DNA from: a gamma proteobacterium HdN1
GTDB taxonomy: Bacteria; Pseudomonadota; Gammaproteobacteria; Pseudomonadales; Ketobacteraceae
Assembly (NCBI GenBank): GCA_000198515.1
Contig: FP929140.1
Location: 3,446,527-3,510,526, forward strand
Reading direction: 5' to 3'
DNA length: 64,000 nt
Shown: positions 1 to 9,917 of the stretch, piece by piece
How the letters are laid out: each line of letters opens with the position of its first letter
How positions within the stretch are numbered: the stretch's first letter is position 1
Made by a program: the position numbers and the translations under genes
Notes under the pieces: generated by a model
Database searches by the model: none
The model's input: the letters and a program-made list of their open reading frames with translations, nothing else
Told to the model about the DNA's origin: nothing

Positions 1-2
1 TT

Positions 3-251
3 CAGTGGGCCAAGCAAGACCCAGCCTTTTCTACGCTGATACCGGCAGGAACGGTCTTGATTGCGCTTGCTGCGCTGTCGCGCATCGTTGCAACTTCCGC
101 CGGTGGGTGGAGCGGCCCGCTATTGTGGCTGGCCGCCGGCAGTTGGGCGCTTACCTTCTTGATGTTGGCGCTACGTCTCTGGACGCTCCGACGGCCTCCG
201 CGCAAAAAGCGCAGCGCTACACCGGCATCGCGCCCCATGACCACTGAATAA
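3..251 (+). CDS. C-terminal end of a membrane protein, probably NnrS family (partial)
   Basis: The reading frame is open from the window edge to TAA at 249-251, so only the last 82 residues are seen. They hold two hydrophobic segments (around LIPAGTVLIALAALSRIV and LLWLAAGSWALTFLMLALRLW), followed by a basic tail RRPPRKKRS. This two-helix ending with an arginine-rich cytoplasmic tail resembles the end of NnrS, a multi-pass heme- and copper-binding protein linked to nitric oxide stress. The NnrS call rests on general resemblance only; another polytopic membrane protein is possible. It converges on speE with a 44-bp gap and no clear terminator. Confidence 0.5.
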   Translation, partial: QWAKQDPAFSTLIPAGTVLIALAALSRIVATSAGGWSGPLLWLAAGSWALTFLMLALRLWTLRRPPRKKRSATPASRPMTTE

Positions 252-295
252 GTCCAAGCAAGTAGCCTCCGCTTAGCAATAGACCTCGGTGGTGT

Positions 296-1162
296 TCATT
301 CCGCTTCGAGCCTGCGCCTCATAAACTCTGGCACTGCCATCGCTGCGATATGGGTATCGAGGTTGTAGTATTCGGTGGGAAAGCGTTTGTTGCGAATATC
401 GCTTTGGCGTGCATAAGCAAGGTTGACGAGGCGGCTTGCCAGCGTACAAGACCACCAGCCGCTTGGGTAAACCGGCTGCGGGAATAGCAGGGTGCGCACT
501 TGTGCAAAACCCGCGGCTTTCATTCCTTTGTGCAAATGCTGTATGAGCGAGTCTGTATGGAGGAGAGGAGATTCACTTTGCTGAACCAAGATTCCATCCT
601 CGCGCAGAACCCGCTGGCAGGCGCTCAAAAAATCGGTTTCGTAGAGTTCGCGGGCCGGGCCGATCGGATCGGTCGCGTCCACTAGAATTACGTCAAGGCT
701 TGCATCGGGTTGGGTTTTGATCCACTCAATCCCGTCCATAAATAACAGTTGCGCGCGCGTGTCGTGGTTGGAGGCGGTGAGTTCTGGAAAGAAACGCTCT
801 GCTGCCCGAGTGACCTGCTCGTCGATCTCGACCTGCACGACACGTTCAACGCTGTCATGTTTTAAGACCTCGCGAAGCGTACCGCAATCACCGCCGCCAA
901 TGATCGCAACTTCGCGCGGGTTCGCATGGGTGAACATTGCAGGGTGAACCATCATCTCGTGGTACAGGAAATTGTCCCGACCGCTCAACATGATGCAACC
1001 ATCCAGCACCAGAAGATTCCCAAAAGATTCCGTCTCATAAACTTCGAGATATTGATAGCGCGTTTGCTCTTCATGTAGCTTGCGCCGTATCGCTAGGCCG
1101 AACGATGTACCCTGTTTGGCGAAAATCTCCGTAAAAAAACCTTGCAGTACGCTACCTGTCAT
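296..1162 (-). CDS. speE: Polyamine aminopropyltransferase (spermidine synthase)
   Basis: 288 residues, the usual length. It transfers an aminopropyl group from decarboxylated S-adenosylmethionine to putrescine, in the cytoplasm. Visible motifs are the SAM-site loop GGGDCGTLREV (residues 89-99), VEID (111-114) and VDATDPIGPA (161-170), which contains the catalytic aspartate. The cysteine in GGGDCG replaces a glycine found in E. coli. The frame stays open 43 codons upstream, but ATG at 1162 was chosen because family homology starts there and an AAGAGA-type ribosome site lies 10 bases before it. It is divergent from speA, so putrescine supply and its use are encoded back to back. Confidence 0.93.
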   Translation of the reverse strand: MTGSVLQGFFTEIFAKQGTSFGLAIRRKLHEEQTRYQYLEVYETESFGNLLVLDGCIMLSGRDNFLYHEMMVHPAMFTHANPREVAIIGGGDCGTLREVLKHDSVERVVQVEIDEQVTRAAERFFPELTASNHDTRAQLLFMDGIEWIKTQPDASLDVILVDATDPIGPARELYETDFLSACQRVLREDGILVQQSESPLLHTDSLIQHLHKGMKAAGFAQVRTLLFPQPVYPSGWWSCTLASRLVNLAYARQSDIRNKRFPTEYYNLDTHIAAMAVPEFMRRRLEAE

Positions 1163-1434
1163 TACGTTTGATCTCTTTTGCTGGCGGGCTGGAGTGGTTG
1201 GCGGTTCATTTTGCTTGTAAAAGGGCCGAAGTATACGCCAACCATTTTCAGTATAGCGGCTTACGGGCTGCTTGGCCCCATAGTGGTGCAATAGATGGGA
1301 GCGGGGCGAGCGGCTACAGGTCGATACATTTTGGAGTACCTTTTCGCGTCGATAGGCGTTAAAGTGCGCGTTTCTGCGAGCTGCGATGTTCGCCCCAAAA
1401 CCCCGTGCGCCCCAATCTTGGCGCGCACGAAGCC

Positions 1435-1466
1435 ATTTGTACTTAAAAGCATTTTGTACTCAAAAG
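1435..1466 (+). repeat. Imperfect 16-bp tandem duplication in speA leader
   Basis: Two adjacent 16-base copies of ATTTGTACTTAAAAGC-like sequence with a few differences, lying upstream of speA. Confidence 0.55.
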
Positions 1467-1476
1467 AGTGCGAACG

Positions 1477-1500
1477 ATTTGTTTTAGGATTTGTTTTAGG
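1477..1500 (+). repeat. Perfect 12-bp tandem duplication forming the speA ribosome site
   Basis: ATTTGTTTTAGG occurs twice in direct tandem. The end of the second copy joins the following AGG to give TAGGAGG, the Shine-Dalgarno sequence of speA, 12 bases before its ATG. The duplication therefore sits inside the translation initiation region. Confidence 0.7.
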
Positions 1501-1514
1501 AGGTCACAACCGAA

Positions 1515-3416
1515 ATGTCCGTTACCCATATTGCCAAAGCCCGCCAGATTTACAGCGTGGATCACTGGAGTGCCGGATATTTTGATATTTCGCCGCAAGG
1601 CTATGTGGACGTTGGATTTAACGGCATGAGCCGCCGCATTCCTCTTGTGGATGTGGTTGATATGGCGCGGGAGAAAGGGCTGCGCCTGCCGCTGTTGATC
1701 CGTTTTGCGGGTATCCTCTCGGATCGCGTTCGCAGGCTTTGCAAGGCGTTCTCCGAGTCGATGGCGGACCTTGATTACAACGGCAGTTATACGCTGGTTT
1801 ACCCCATCAAGGTGAACCAGCAGCAGAGCGTGGTGCAGGAAATCGTCAACACCAAAGTAGACATCCCCCGTTGCAGTGCGGGCCTTGAGGCGGGCAGCAA
1901 ACCTGAGCTGATGGCAGTGCTTGCGATGGCGCGCGAAGGCAGCACCATCGTCTGTAATGGCTATAAAGATCGTGAATATATACGCTTAGCGCTTATTGGC
2001 GAAAAAACGGGGCGAAAAGTCTACATCGTCGTCGAAAAACTTAGCGAACTCCAGCTGATTCTGGAAGAAGCCGAGGAGATGCAGGTGACCCCCCGCATTG
2101 GCCTTCGCACGCGCCTGAATTCTCACGGAAAAGGCAACTGGCAGAACACCGGCGGCGAAAAGTCCAAGTTCGGCTTGGCGGCAACGCAGATTATCAAAGT
2201 GCTTGCCGTGCTGCGCGCATCTGGAAAGCTGGATTGCTTGCAGCTGCTGCACTTTCATCTCGGTTCGCAGATTTCCAATATCCGCGATATTCAGGCCGGC
2301 ATGAAGGAAGCTGCGCGCTATTTTTCAGAGCTTCGGCTTGCAGGGGCGGGCGTTCAATGCATTGACGTCGGCGGTGGCCTTGGCGTGGATTACGAAGGCA
2401 CGCGCTCACGAAGCAACTGCTCCATGAACTATTCCATGGAAGAGTATGCATACGCCATTGTCCAGGCGCTTCGCAATACTTGCGATGAGCACGATTTGGA
2501 TATGCCAGACATTTTCACGGAATCCGGCCGCGCAGTTACGGCACACCATGCGGTGCTAGTGTCCAATGTCATCGGCTGCGAATCCCCCTTTTCTGGCGGT
2601 GCGATTGCCGCACCCTCGCCGGATGCCTCGATGGTGGTTCAAGAGCTCTACAAGTGTTATGTGGAGTTGGGGGATTCAACCTATAAAACCGCGCTCACCG
2701 AGCTTTATCATGAGGTGGTGTACCGCATGAGTGAAGCGAACGATCTTTATACTCACGGCGTTATTGGCCTAGAGGATAAGGCCATGGCCGAGGAGCTGTA
2801 CTATGCAAGCTGCGCACGCGTGGGAGAGCAGTTAGACCCTACTTCACGGGTTCATCAAGAGATTATTCAAGAGCTCAATGAAAAGTTGGCGGATAAGGTG
2901 TTCCTCAATTTTTCGCTGTTTCAATCCGTGCCCGACGTGTGGGGGATTGATCAAATTTTCCCCATTGTGCCGGTGCGCGGTTTAGATCGCCCCTTGCTGA
3001 GGCGTGGTAAAATCCAAGACATCACCTGCGATTCTGATGGCTGTATTGATCAATATGTGGACAGCGGTGTTCTCTCTCCCAGCTTGCCGATGCCTGCCTT
3101 TGATGACGATGAGGAATTCTCTCTCGCGATTTTTATGGTAGGCGCGTACCAGGAAATTCTTGGCGATATGCACAACCTGTTCGGTGATACGGACTCAGTG
3201 GTGGTTCGTTTCAATGCAGATGGTGAAGTAGAGCTTCATGGTGCGATGAAGGGGGATACGGTGGATAACATTCTCAAGTACGTAAACTTTGAGCCCAAGT
3301 TCCTGTTACAGAAGATGCACGAGCAGCTTTTACATACGGGGCTGTCGCACGAGGAGCAAAACGCCTACCTTTCAGAATTGCGTGAAGGATTAATAGGTTA
3401 CACGTATCTTGAATAA
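1515..3416 (+). CDS. speA: Biosynthetic arginine decarboxylase
   Basis: 633 residues, typical of the large biosynthetic (fold III, alanine-racemase-like) arginine decarboxylases. It converts arginine to agmatine, which feeds putrescine synthesis, using pyridoxal phosphate. The PLP lysine is K99 in YPIKVNQQ. The HFHLGSQ segment and the GGGLGVDY loop follow in the barrel domain, and the C-terminal active-site cysteine lies in ITCDSDG. ATG at 1515 is preceded by a strong TAGGAGG. Divergent from speE. The 3' flank is AT-rich with a 7-bp AACCAAT/ATTGGTT stem (3474-3498), a weak terminator candidate. Confidence 0.96.
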   Translation: MSVTHIAKARQIYSVDHWSAGYFDISPQGYVDVGFNGMSRRIPLVDVVDMAREKGLRLPLLIRFAGILSDRVRRLCKAFSESMADLDYNGSYTLVYPIKVNQQQSVVQEIVNTKVDIPRCSAGLEAGSKPELMAVLAMAREGSTIVCNGYKDREYIRLALIGEKTGRKVYIVVEKLSELQLILEEAEEMQVTPRIGLRTRLNSHGKGNWQNTGGEKSKFGLAATQIIKVLAVLRASGKLDCLQLLHFHLGSQISNIRDIQAGMKEAARYFSELRLAGAGVQCIDVGGGLGVDYEGTRSRSNCSMNYSMEEYAYAIVQALRNTCDEHDLDMPDIFTESGRAVTAHHAVLVSNVIGCESPFSGGAIAAPSPDASMVVQELYKCYVELGDSTYKTALTELYHEVVYRMSEANDLYTHGVIGLEDKAMAEELYYASCARVGEQLDPTSRVHQEIIQELNEKLADKVFLNFSLFQSVPDVWGIDQIFPIVPVRGLDRPLLRRGKIQDITCDSDGCIDQYVDSGVLSPSLPMPAFDDDEEFSLAIFMVGAYQEILGDMHNLFGDTDSVVVRFNADGEVELHGAMKGDTVDNILKYVNFEPKFLLQKMHEQLLHTGLSHEEQNAYLSELREGLIGYTYLE

Positions 3417-3568
3417 AATTTCATCAACTATTCATTAGAGCGGCGAACCTTAAAAGAAAATCGAATAAAAAAAAACCAATTTTTATTAGATATTGGTTAA
3501 TTTCTGGCTATTTTTACTCATACCCTAATAAATCCACAGGTTATCCACTTGTTTTGAGGATGAGCGAG

Positions 3569-3814
3569 ATGTCAGAAGAGTTCGATACTGACGACGCTGA
3601 GTTTGACAGCACTGAACACGATCACACAGCGTTTTCTTTGGTAGACGATGGACAGGATCGAACGATTTCCTCGAAGGAGGCCGTTCGCCGAAAGTTAGAA
3701 GAAGATGTGCTACGCTTCCTAAGAGAAGGGGGGCAGGTGAATTTGGTGGAAACAAACACTCGTGCTGACCCGCCGCGGAAGCCAGAGTCGAACTACGGTA
3801 GCCGCCCTATTTAG
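3569..3814 (+). CDS. sutA: Small acidic SutA-like RNA polymerase-associated regulator
   Basis: 81 residues from ATG 3569, chosen because GAGG at 3556-3559 is spaced 9 bases before it; an in-frame ATG at 3560 is the alternative. The N-terminal third is strongly acidic (EEFDTDDAEFDSTEHD) and probably disordered. A short helix with RRKLEEDVLRFLREGG follows, and the protein ends ADPPRKPESNYGSRPI. This plan and the conserved ending match SutA of Pseudomonas, a small protein that binds RNA polymerase and supports transcription during slow growth. The assignment is by recalled family resemblance. It is a single-gene unit with its own terminator. Confidence 0.65.
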   Translation: MSEEFDTDDAEFDSTEHDHTAFSLVDDGQDRTISSKEAVRRKLEEDVLRFLREGGQVNLVETNTRADPPRKPESNYGSRPI

Positions 3815-3899
3815 CGTTTTTCTCTTTCGCGTTTTTTTGCGTTTTTCTCTTCGGCTTCGCTCAGGGAACCTGATTTACGATTTTAAGCCCAGTGCTTAG

Positions 3900-3924
3900 G
3901 CCCGGACCTAGTTCGGGCTTTTTT
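3900..3924 (+). terminator. Rho-independent terminator after the SutA-like gene
   Basis: GCCCGGA (3900-3906) pairs with TTCGGGC (3912-3918) with one G-T wobble and a 5-base loop, followed by six T. It ends the small upstream gene before waaA. Confidence 0.85.
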
Positions 3925-4023
3925 ATGCCTACAAAAAAGTGTGGTTCTTTTCTCCAGCGCATCCCTTCTTAATAGATCATAATAGTATCTCGCTAATGCG
4001 TACATAACGGAGGCGTTGCAGGG

Positions 4024-5352
4024 GTGGATAAGCAAGAACCAGAAAAGCGCGGATCGAATCGTAGAAATGAACTTGCTCGAAAGCTCTACAGTGGCGCTTT
4101 CTACGGCGCGATTCCGCTGCTTGCTTGGCGGCTATACCGGCGTGGGCGCGAAAATCCCGGGTATCGTGACCGAGTGGGGGAGCGCTTTGGCCACTTCCAT
4201 GGCGAGCCTCTAACGCGCTCATTGTGGGTGCACACGGTATCGGTTGGAGAGTTTCTGGCGGCAAAGGGCATGATCGACTGGCTCATGGAGCGCTATCCAG
4301 GCTGGCCGATCGTCATCACCACAATGACACCCACCGGAGCAGATCGGGTCAAGGCTGCTTACGGCCAGCGAGTTCATCATCACTATCTACCCTATGATTT
4401 CCCCGCAGCAGTCAATCACCTGCTCGATCATATCCGCCCCGCCATCCTGATCATCATGGAAACCGAGCTATGGCCGAACCTTGTGCATTTTACGCACCAG
4501 AGAGAGGTTCCGATTGTGGTGGCCAATGCTCGCCTCTCGGAAAAATCTGCGCGAGGCTATGCGCGGATTCACTGGCTCACCGCCCCCATGCTTGCCGCGA
4601 TTGATCGCGTGGCGGCACAAGGTAAGGCCGATGCAAACCGTTTTATTGCGCTGGGATTGCCCAGCTCGGCCGTTGAAATTACTGGCACCATTAAGTTCGA
4701 TCTCGTAATTGATGATGACCTGCGGGCGCGCGCCTATACCTTGCGGGAACGCTGGGGGAGCGCAAGGCTGGTTTGGATTGCTGCAAGCACGCATCCTGGT
4801 GAAGATGAGCAGGTGCTACAGGCGTTTCGTTATTTGCAGGGCCATTTCCCACACTTGTTGCTGGTGCTTGTGCCGCGTCACCCAGAGCGCTTTGCTCCGG
4901 TGGCGGCTTTGGTGAGGCAGCAGGGCTTTAAGTTGCAGCTGCATAGCCAAAGAGATGCGGTGTTGCCATCCACAGAGGTTGTGCTGGGCGATACCATGGG
5001 CGAGTTGCTCTTGCTCATGGCCGCCTCGGATGTGGCTTTTATGGGAGGAAGCCTTGAGCCGATTGGGGGGCACAATATGCTGGAACCGCTGGCGGTAGGA
5101 GTTCCGACGATTTGTGGGCCACATGTGTTTAATTTCGCAACCGTCGCCCAATTGCTTACCGAACACGGGGTGCTCACTACGGTCAGCTCACCGCTTGCAC
5201 TGGCCAATAGCGTTCAAGAACTACTAGAACAGCCTGAGCAGCGTGCAGCGCTCGCCGAAAAAGGCATGGCGGTGGTTGATTCTCATCGCGGCGCCTTGTT
5301 GCGCTTATGCCGTTTGTTGGAGAATCTGTTAATGGAACGTGGTGTCGGCTAA
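4024..5352 (+). CDS. waaA: 3-deoxy-D-manno-octulosonic acid (Kdo) transferase
   Basis: 442 residues from GTG 4024, with GGAGG about 10 bases upstream and no ATG nearby. It adds Kdo from CMP-Kdo to lipid IVA at the inner face of the cytoplasmic membrane. An N-terminal hydrophobic stretch (GAFYGAIPLLAWRL) is the membrane anchor. The GT30 core follows with NPGYRDRVGERFG, WVHTVSVGEF, TTMTPTGADRV and METELWPNL; the C-terminal half has AASTHPGEDEQVL, VPRHPERF, GDTMGEL and GGSLEPIGGHNMLEP, the usual nucleotide-sugar site. It is monocistronic here, away from the lpx genes further along. Confidence 0.95.
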   Translation: MDKQEPEKRGSNRRNELARKLYSGAFYGAIPLLAWRLYRRGRENPGYRDRVGERFGHFHGEPLTRSLWVHTVSVGEFLAAKGMIDWLMERYPGWPIVITTMTPTGADRVKAAYGQRVHHHYLPYDFPAAVNHLLDHIRPAILIIMETELWPNLVHFTHQREVPIVVANARLSEKSARGYARIHWLTAPMLAAIDRVAAQGKADANRFIALGLPSSAVEITGTIKFDLVIDDDLRARAYTLRERWGSARLVWIAASTHPGEDEQVLQAFRYLQGHFPHLLLVLVPRHPERFAPVAALVRQQGFKLQLHSQRDAVLPSTEVVLGDTMGELLLLMAASDVAFMGGSLEPIGGHNMLEPLAVGVPTICGPHVFNFATVAQLLTEHGVLTTVSSPLALANSVQELLEQPEQRAALAEKGMAVVDSHRGALLRLCRLLENLLMERGVG

Positions 5353-5438
5353 CTTTTTTGCGAATATCCTACTGAAACAATAGGCTTTTAGCGGTTGCCC
5401 GTAAACAGACGAGCGCTTATAGTGCGGCTACCGATCCA

Positions 5439-7396
<1,958 letters not shown>

Positions 7397-7506
7397 TCAT
7401 CCACGTGGTGCAGTAGCGCTTGAGGCGAAAGGGTAGGCAACGAATCCAGCGAACCGCTGGTAGTCGTCTATCCTTAACTCCAAGTTGTTGCTACTGGAGC
7501 CTTCTG

Positions 7507-8478
7507 ATGTCCGATCCAAACCGCCTTGCCAGTAAAATCCTTGCCCTCGAAAACGATGAAGAGCAGCGAGCTACCCTGCGTGAGTTTTGCAAAGAATTCA
7601 ATCTAAAGGGAGTGTTTGCTGCCAACCAGTTTCGCCTTCTGGACACTCTGCACCAGCGCATTAACGTAGGTGCGGTGATTCTTGCGGAAGACGGCCGTAA
7701 CACCATTGATCTGCTCGAACAGATCAACACCCGCCACCCTGAAATTCCGGTATTCATCAGCTGTTATCAGCCCGATGTCTTTAAGAACTTTCGGCCTTTC
7801 AATGAAAGCTCGGTCGTGCGCTTTTTTCCGCGTGGCGATATGAAGTCGTTGCAAAAGTTGCTGTCGGATACGCTGTTCTATCGCGTCTATCCTGAGGGAT
7901 TGGTCGAAAAGATGCAGGAAATCGTTTCCACTGGGATCATGGCGCAGTTTAGAGGCGTCAAAGTCATCAAAGAGCGCTCGTTTCTTGCTTCAGATAAACG
8001 TATCTACGGCGAACGCTTTGAGCTAATTTCCGTTCGCAGCAACTGGTGTGAAGGCATGATGATGATTCAATCTCATGCGAGCGACGTGGACGATATGATA
8101 CGCGTAGGCCGAACCGCATTTAATCCAGAGGATGGCGATATCAAGCATTATTCGGAAGATTTGCTGCGCGAACTGCTGAATTTCACTTGGGGCGGCTTCA
8201 AGTCTAAGTTTGTGCCGCCTGAATTTACTGGGCGCCCGATCAATATCGAAGTTCCGATGAGCATCAACCATCAGGAAAAATACATTAGCTTTGGCGTTAC
8301 AGACCCCTTGCTATGCTTCAAATTCCGCGTTGAAGACGATGATTCGTCTTTGCCGCCGTTCCGTCCTTTCCAGCTGTACCTGAAGTTTTCCTTCCACCTG
8401 TTCTGGGATCCTGATCACTTCCACGAAAACCCTGAAACCGAGGAGCTGACTGCCTCGGGTGAATTGGAATTTTTCTAA
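7507..8478 (+). CDS. Receiver-like domain fused to CheX-type phosphatase domain
   Basis: 323 residues from ATG 7507, with GGAG 7 bases before it. Residues 10-125 look like a response-regulator receiver fold (ILALENDEEQ start, VGAVILAEDG third strand, IPVFISCYQ fourth strand), but the usual phosphate-accepting aspartate is not evident. Residues 150-310 resemble CheX/CheC: the motif DLLRELLNFTWGG carries the glutamate and asparagine (E222 and N225, E-x-x-N) used by these CheY-phosphate phosphatases. The protein may dephosphorylate a response regulator. No chemotaxis gene lies in the window, so partner and pathway are unknown. It converges on ampG with a 30-bp gap. Confidence 0.6.
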   Translation: MSDPNRLASKILALENDEEQRATLREFCKEFNLKGVFAANQFRLLDTLHQRINVGAVILAEDGRNTIDLLEQINTRHPEIPVFISCYQPDVFKNFRPFNESSVVRFFPRGDMKSLQKLLSDTLFYRVYPEGLVEKMQEIVSTGIMAQFRGVKVIKERSFLASDKRIYGERFELISVRSNWCEGMMMIQSHASDVDDMIRVGRTAFNPEDGDIKHYSEDLLRELLNFTWGGFKSKFVPPEFTGRPINIEVPMSINHQEKYISFGVTDPLLCFKFRVEDDDSSLPPFRPFQLYLKFSFHLFWDPDHFHENPETEELTASGELEFF

Positions 8479-8508
8479 TCGTAGATGCGATGCGTGAACG
8501 TGCGGCCG

Positions 8509-9780
8509 CTAATCTGCGCGTTCTATGCGAACGTAGGCTCGCAGCCAGTAAAACATGGCGAGGGCGGGGGCTGCAGCCAGTGTAGAGAAGATAAAAAATA
8601 CCGGATAGCCCCATGCCGCCACCATAAACCCAGATGTCCCCGCGATCAGTTTTCCCGGCAAGGTGACGATGGAACTAAATAGCGCGTATTGGGTTGCGGT
8701 ATAGCGTTGGTTGACCAGTGCTGAAAGATAGGCAATTGCCGCAGTGCCTAAGAATCCGCCCGCAAGGTTTTCCCCACCAATCACCAAAACAAAGATCGAA
8801 AGATTCCCAGGAAACATGGCCAGCAGCAGATATAACAAATTGCTGACGGCGCCAATCAGAATCCCCGCAAACAAACTCGCCTGAGTGCCGAAGTGCACCA
8901 CGGAGGCTCCCCCTGCAAACGCCCCGGCGATCCCGATCCATACGCCAAACATTTTGGACACCAGCGCAATGTCTGTTTTCGTAAAACCGCAGTCCAGATA
9001 AAATGGCATTGCAATCACGCCCAACATCTGGTCAGAAATCTTGAACCAGCCGATAAACGCCAGCAACACAATGCCACTGATGCCCGCGAAACGTTGGAAA
9101 AAGTCCTGAAACGGGCCGATCACGCCATCGCGCAACGATTCGGTTAAGGTGCGTGGTGCTGAAGGGGCATGCGTAGGTTCGCGCGCAATCAGTGTGACGA
9201 TCATCAGCGCCAACACAAACGCGGCCATTGTCCAGTACACCATTGGCCAAGGGATTTGATCGGCAAGAAACAGCGCAAAAGCACCCGATACCATCAGCGC
9301 CAACCGATAGCCAAGCGAGTAGGTGGCAGCGAGCGCGCCTTGGGTTTCGATTGGCGCAATTTCAATCCGGTAGGCGTCGATGATCACGTCTTGCGTTGCA
9401 CCCGCAAATGCGGCAAGCGCGGTTGCTGCCACAAACCATGCGAGTGATGCGTGGGATGGGGTCAATATCGCCATCGCAGCAAGGCTTGCCGCGAGCACGC
9501 ACTGGGCGGTGAGCAACCAGCTTTTACGTTTGCCTAAGCGCCACAGAAGCGGCAAGCGAATCTGGTCGAGTAACGGCGACCATAAGAATTTGAATGAGTA
9601 GGATAAGCCCACCAAGCTAAACAGCCCGATTTGCTCAATGCTCACCCCATCTTCTTTCAGCCAGGTCGATAGCGTGCCGCCGACCAATAAAAATGGCAGG
9701 CCCGAAGATGCGCCCAAAAAAAACAGCACCAGCGCCGCAGGTTGCGCAAACGCCTGCTTCAAAGAAATGGATGACGACAT
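8509..9780 (-). CDS. ampG: AmpG-family muropeptide MFS permease
   Basis: 423 residues with about 12 hydrophobic segments. AmpG imports anhydro-muropeptides (GlcNAc-anhMurNAc peptides) from the periplasm for cell-wall recycling and, in many bacteria, signals beta-lactamase induction. Typical AmpG features are the N-terminal FFLGASSGLPFLLVGGTLSTWL, the conserved SFKFLWSPLLDQ between helices, and FAGATQDVIIDAYRIE. ATG at 9780 is preceded by AGGA at 6 bases. Divergent from cobQ. The acetyl-CoA transporter subfamily is related, but the SPLLDQ and DVIIDAYRIE signatures favour AmpG. Confidence 0.85.
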   Translation of the reverse strand: MSSSISLKQAFAQPAALVLFFLGASSGLPFLLVGGTLSTWLKEDGVSIEQIGLFSLVGLSYSFKFLWSPLLDQIRLPLLWRLGKRKSWLLTAQCVLAASLAAMAILTPSHASLAWFVAATALAAFAGATQDVIIDAYRIEIAPIETQGALAATYSLGYRLALMVSGAFALFLADQIPWPMVYWTMAAFVLALMIVTLIAREPTHAPSAPRTLTESLRDGVIGPFQDFFQRFAGISGIVLLAFIGWFKISDQMLGVIAMPFYLDCGFTKTDIALVSKMFGVWIGIAGAFAGGASVVHFGTQASLFAGILIGAVSNLLYLLLAMFPGNLSIFVLVIGGENLAGGFLGTAAIAYLSALVNQRYTATQYALFSSIVTLPGKLIAGTSGFMVAAWGYPVFFIFSTLAAAPALAMFYWLRAYVRIERAD

Positions 9781-9849
9781 GGAGTATCCTGAGCGGGAAC
9801 CGCGTAAGAAAGCGATTTTGAAATCAAAAAACTATCGCAAAAACGGTAA

Positions 9850-9871
9850 AGATCAAGCAATACTTTGATCT
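9850..9871. promoter_or_regulatory. Inverted repeat between ampG and cobQ
   Basis: AGATCAAG and CTTTGATCT form an inverted repeat around a 5-base centre with one unpaired base. It lies in the 137-bp divergent spacer and could be an operator or a small hairpin; no regulator can be named. Confidence 0.3.
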
Positions 9872-9917
9872 CCCTGCGGTTTTGCCTCTCAGTAGTTTTG
9901 TAAAGGAGTCTTATCGA

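Larger units (their letters stand above)
1163..1514. promoter_or_regulatory. Divergent speE/speA intergenic region
   Basis: A 352-bp spacer that must hold both promoters. No protein-coding frame in it looks real. The half next to speA carries two adjacent short tandem duplications (1435-1466 and 1477-1500). No confident -35/-10 pair could be placed and no riboswitch fold was recognised. Confidence 0.5.

Noticed and set aside
1295-1585. Open frame across the speE/speA spacer
   Set aside because: Runs into speA in another frame and has no domain or ribosome site.
3531-3549. DnaA-box-like sequence TTATCCACT preceded by AATCCACAGG before the SutA-like gene
   Set aside because: One mismatch to the consensus, no cluster of boxes, no AT-rich unwinding array and no dnaA/dnaN nearby; not an origin.
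9781-9917. Cobalamin riboswitch before cobQ
   Set aside because: The 137-bp spacer is too short and lacks the conserved B12-box; only an inverted repeat is seen.
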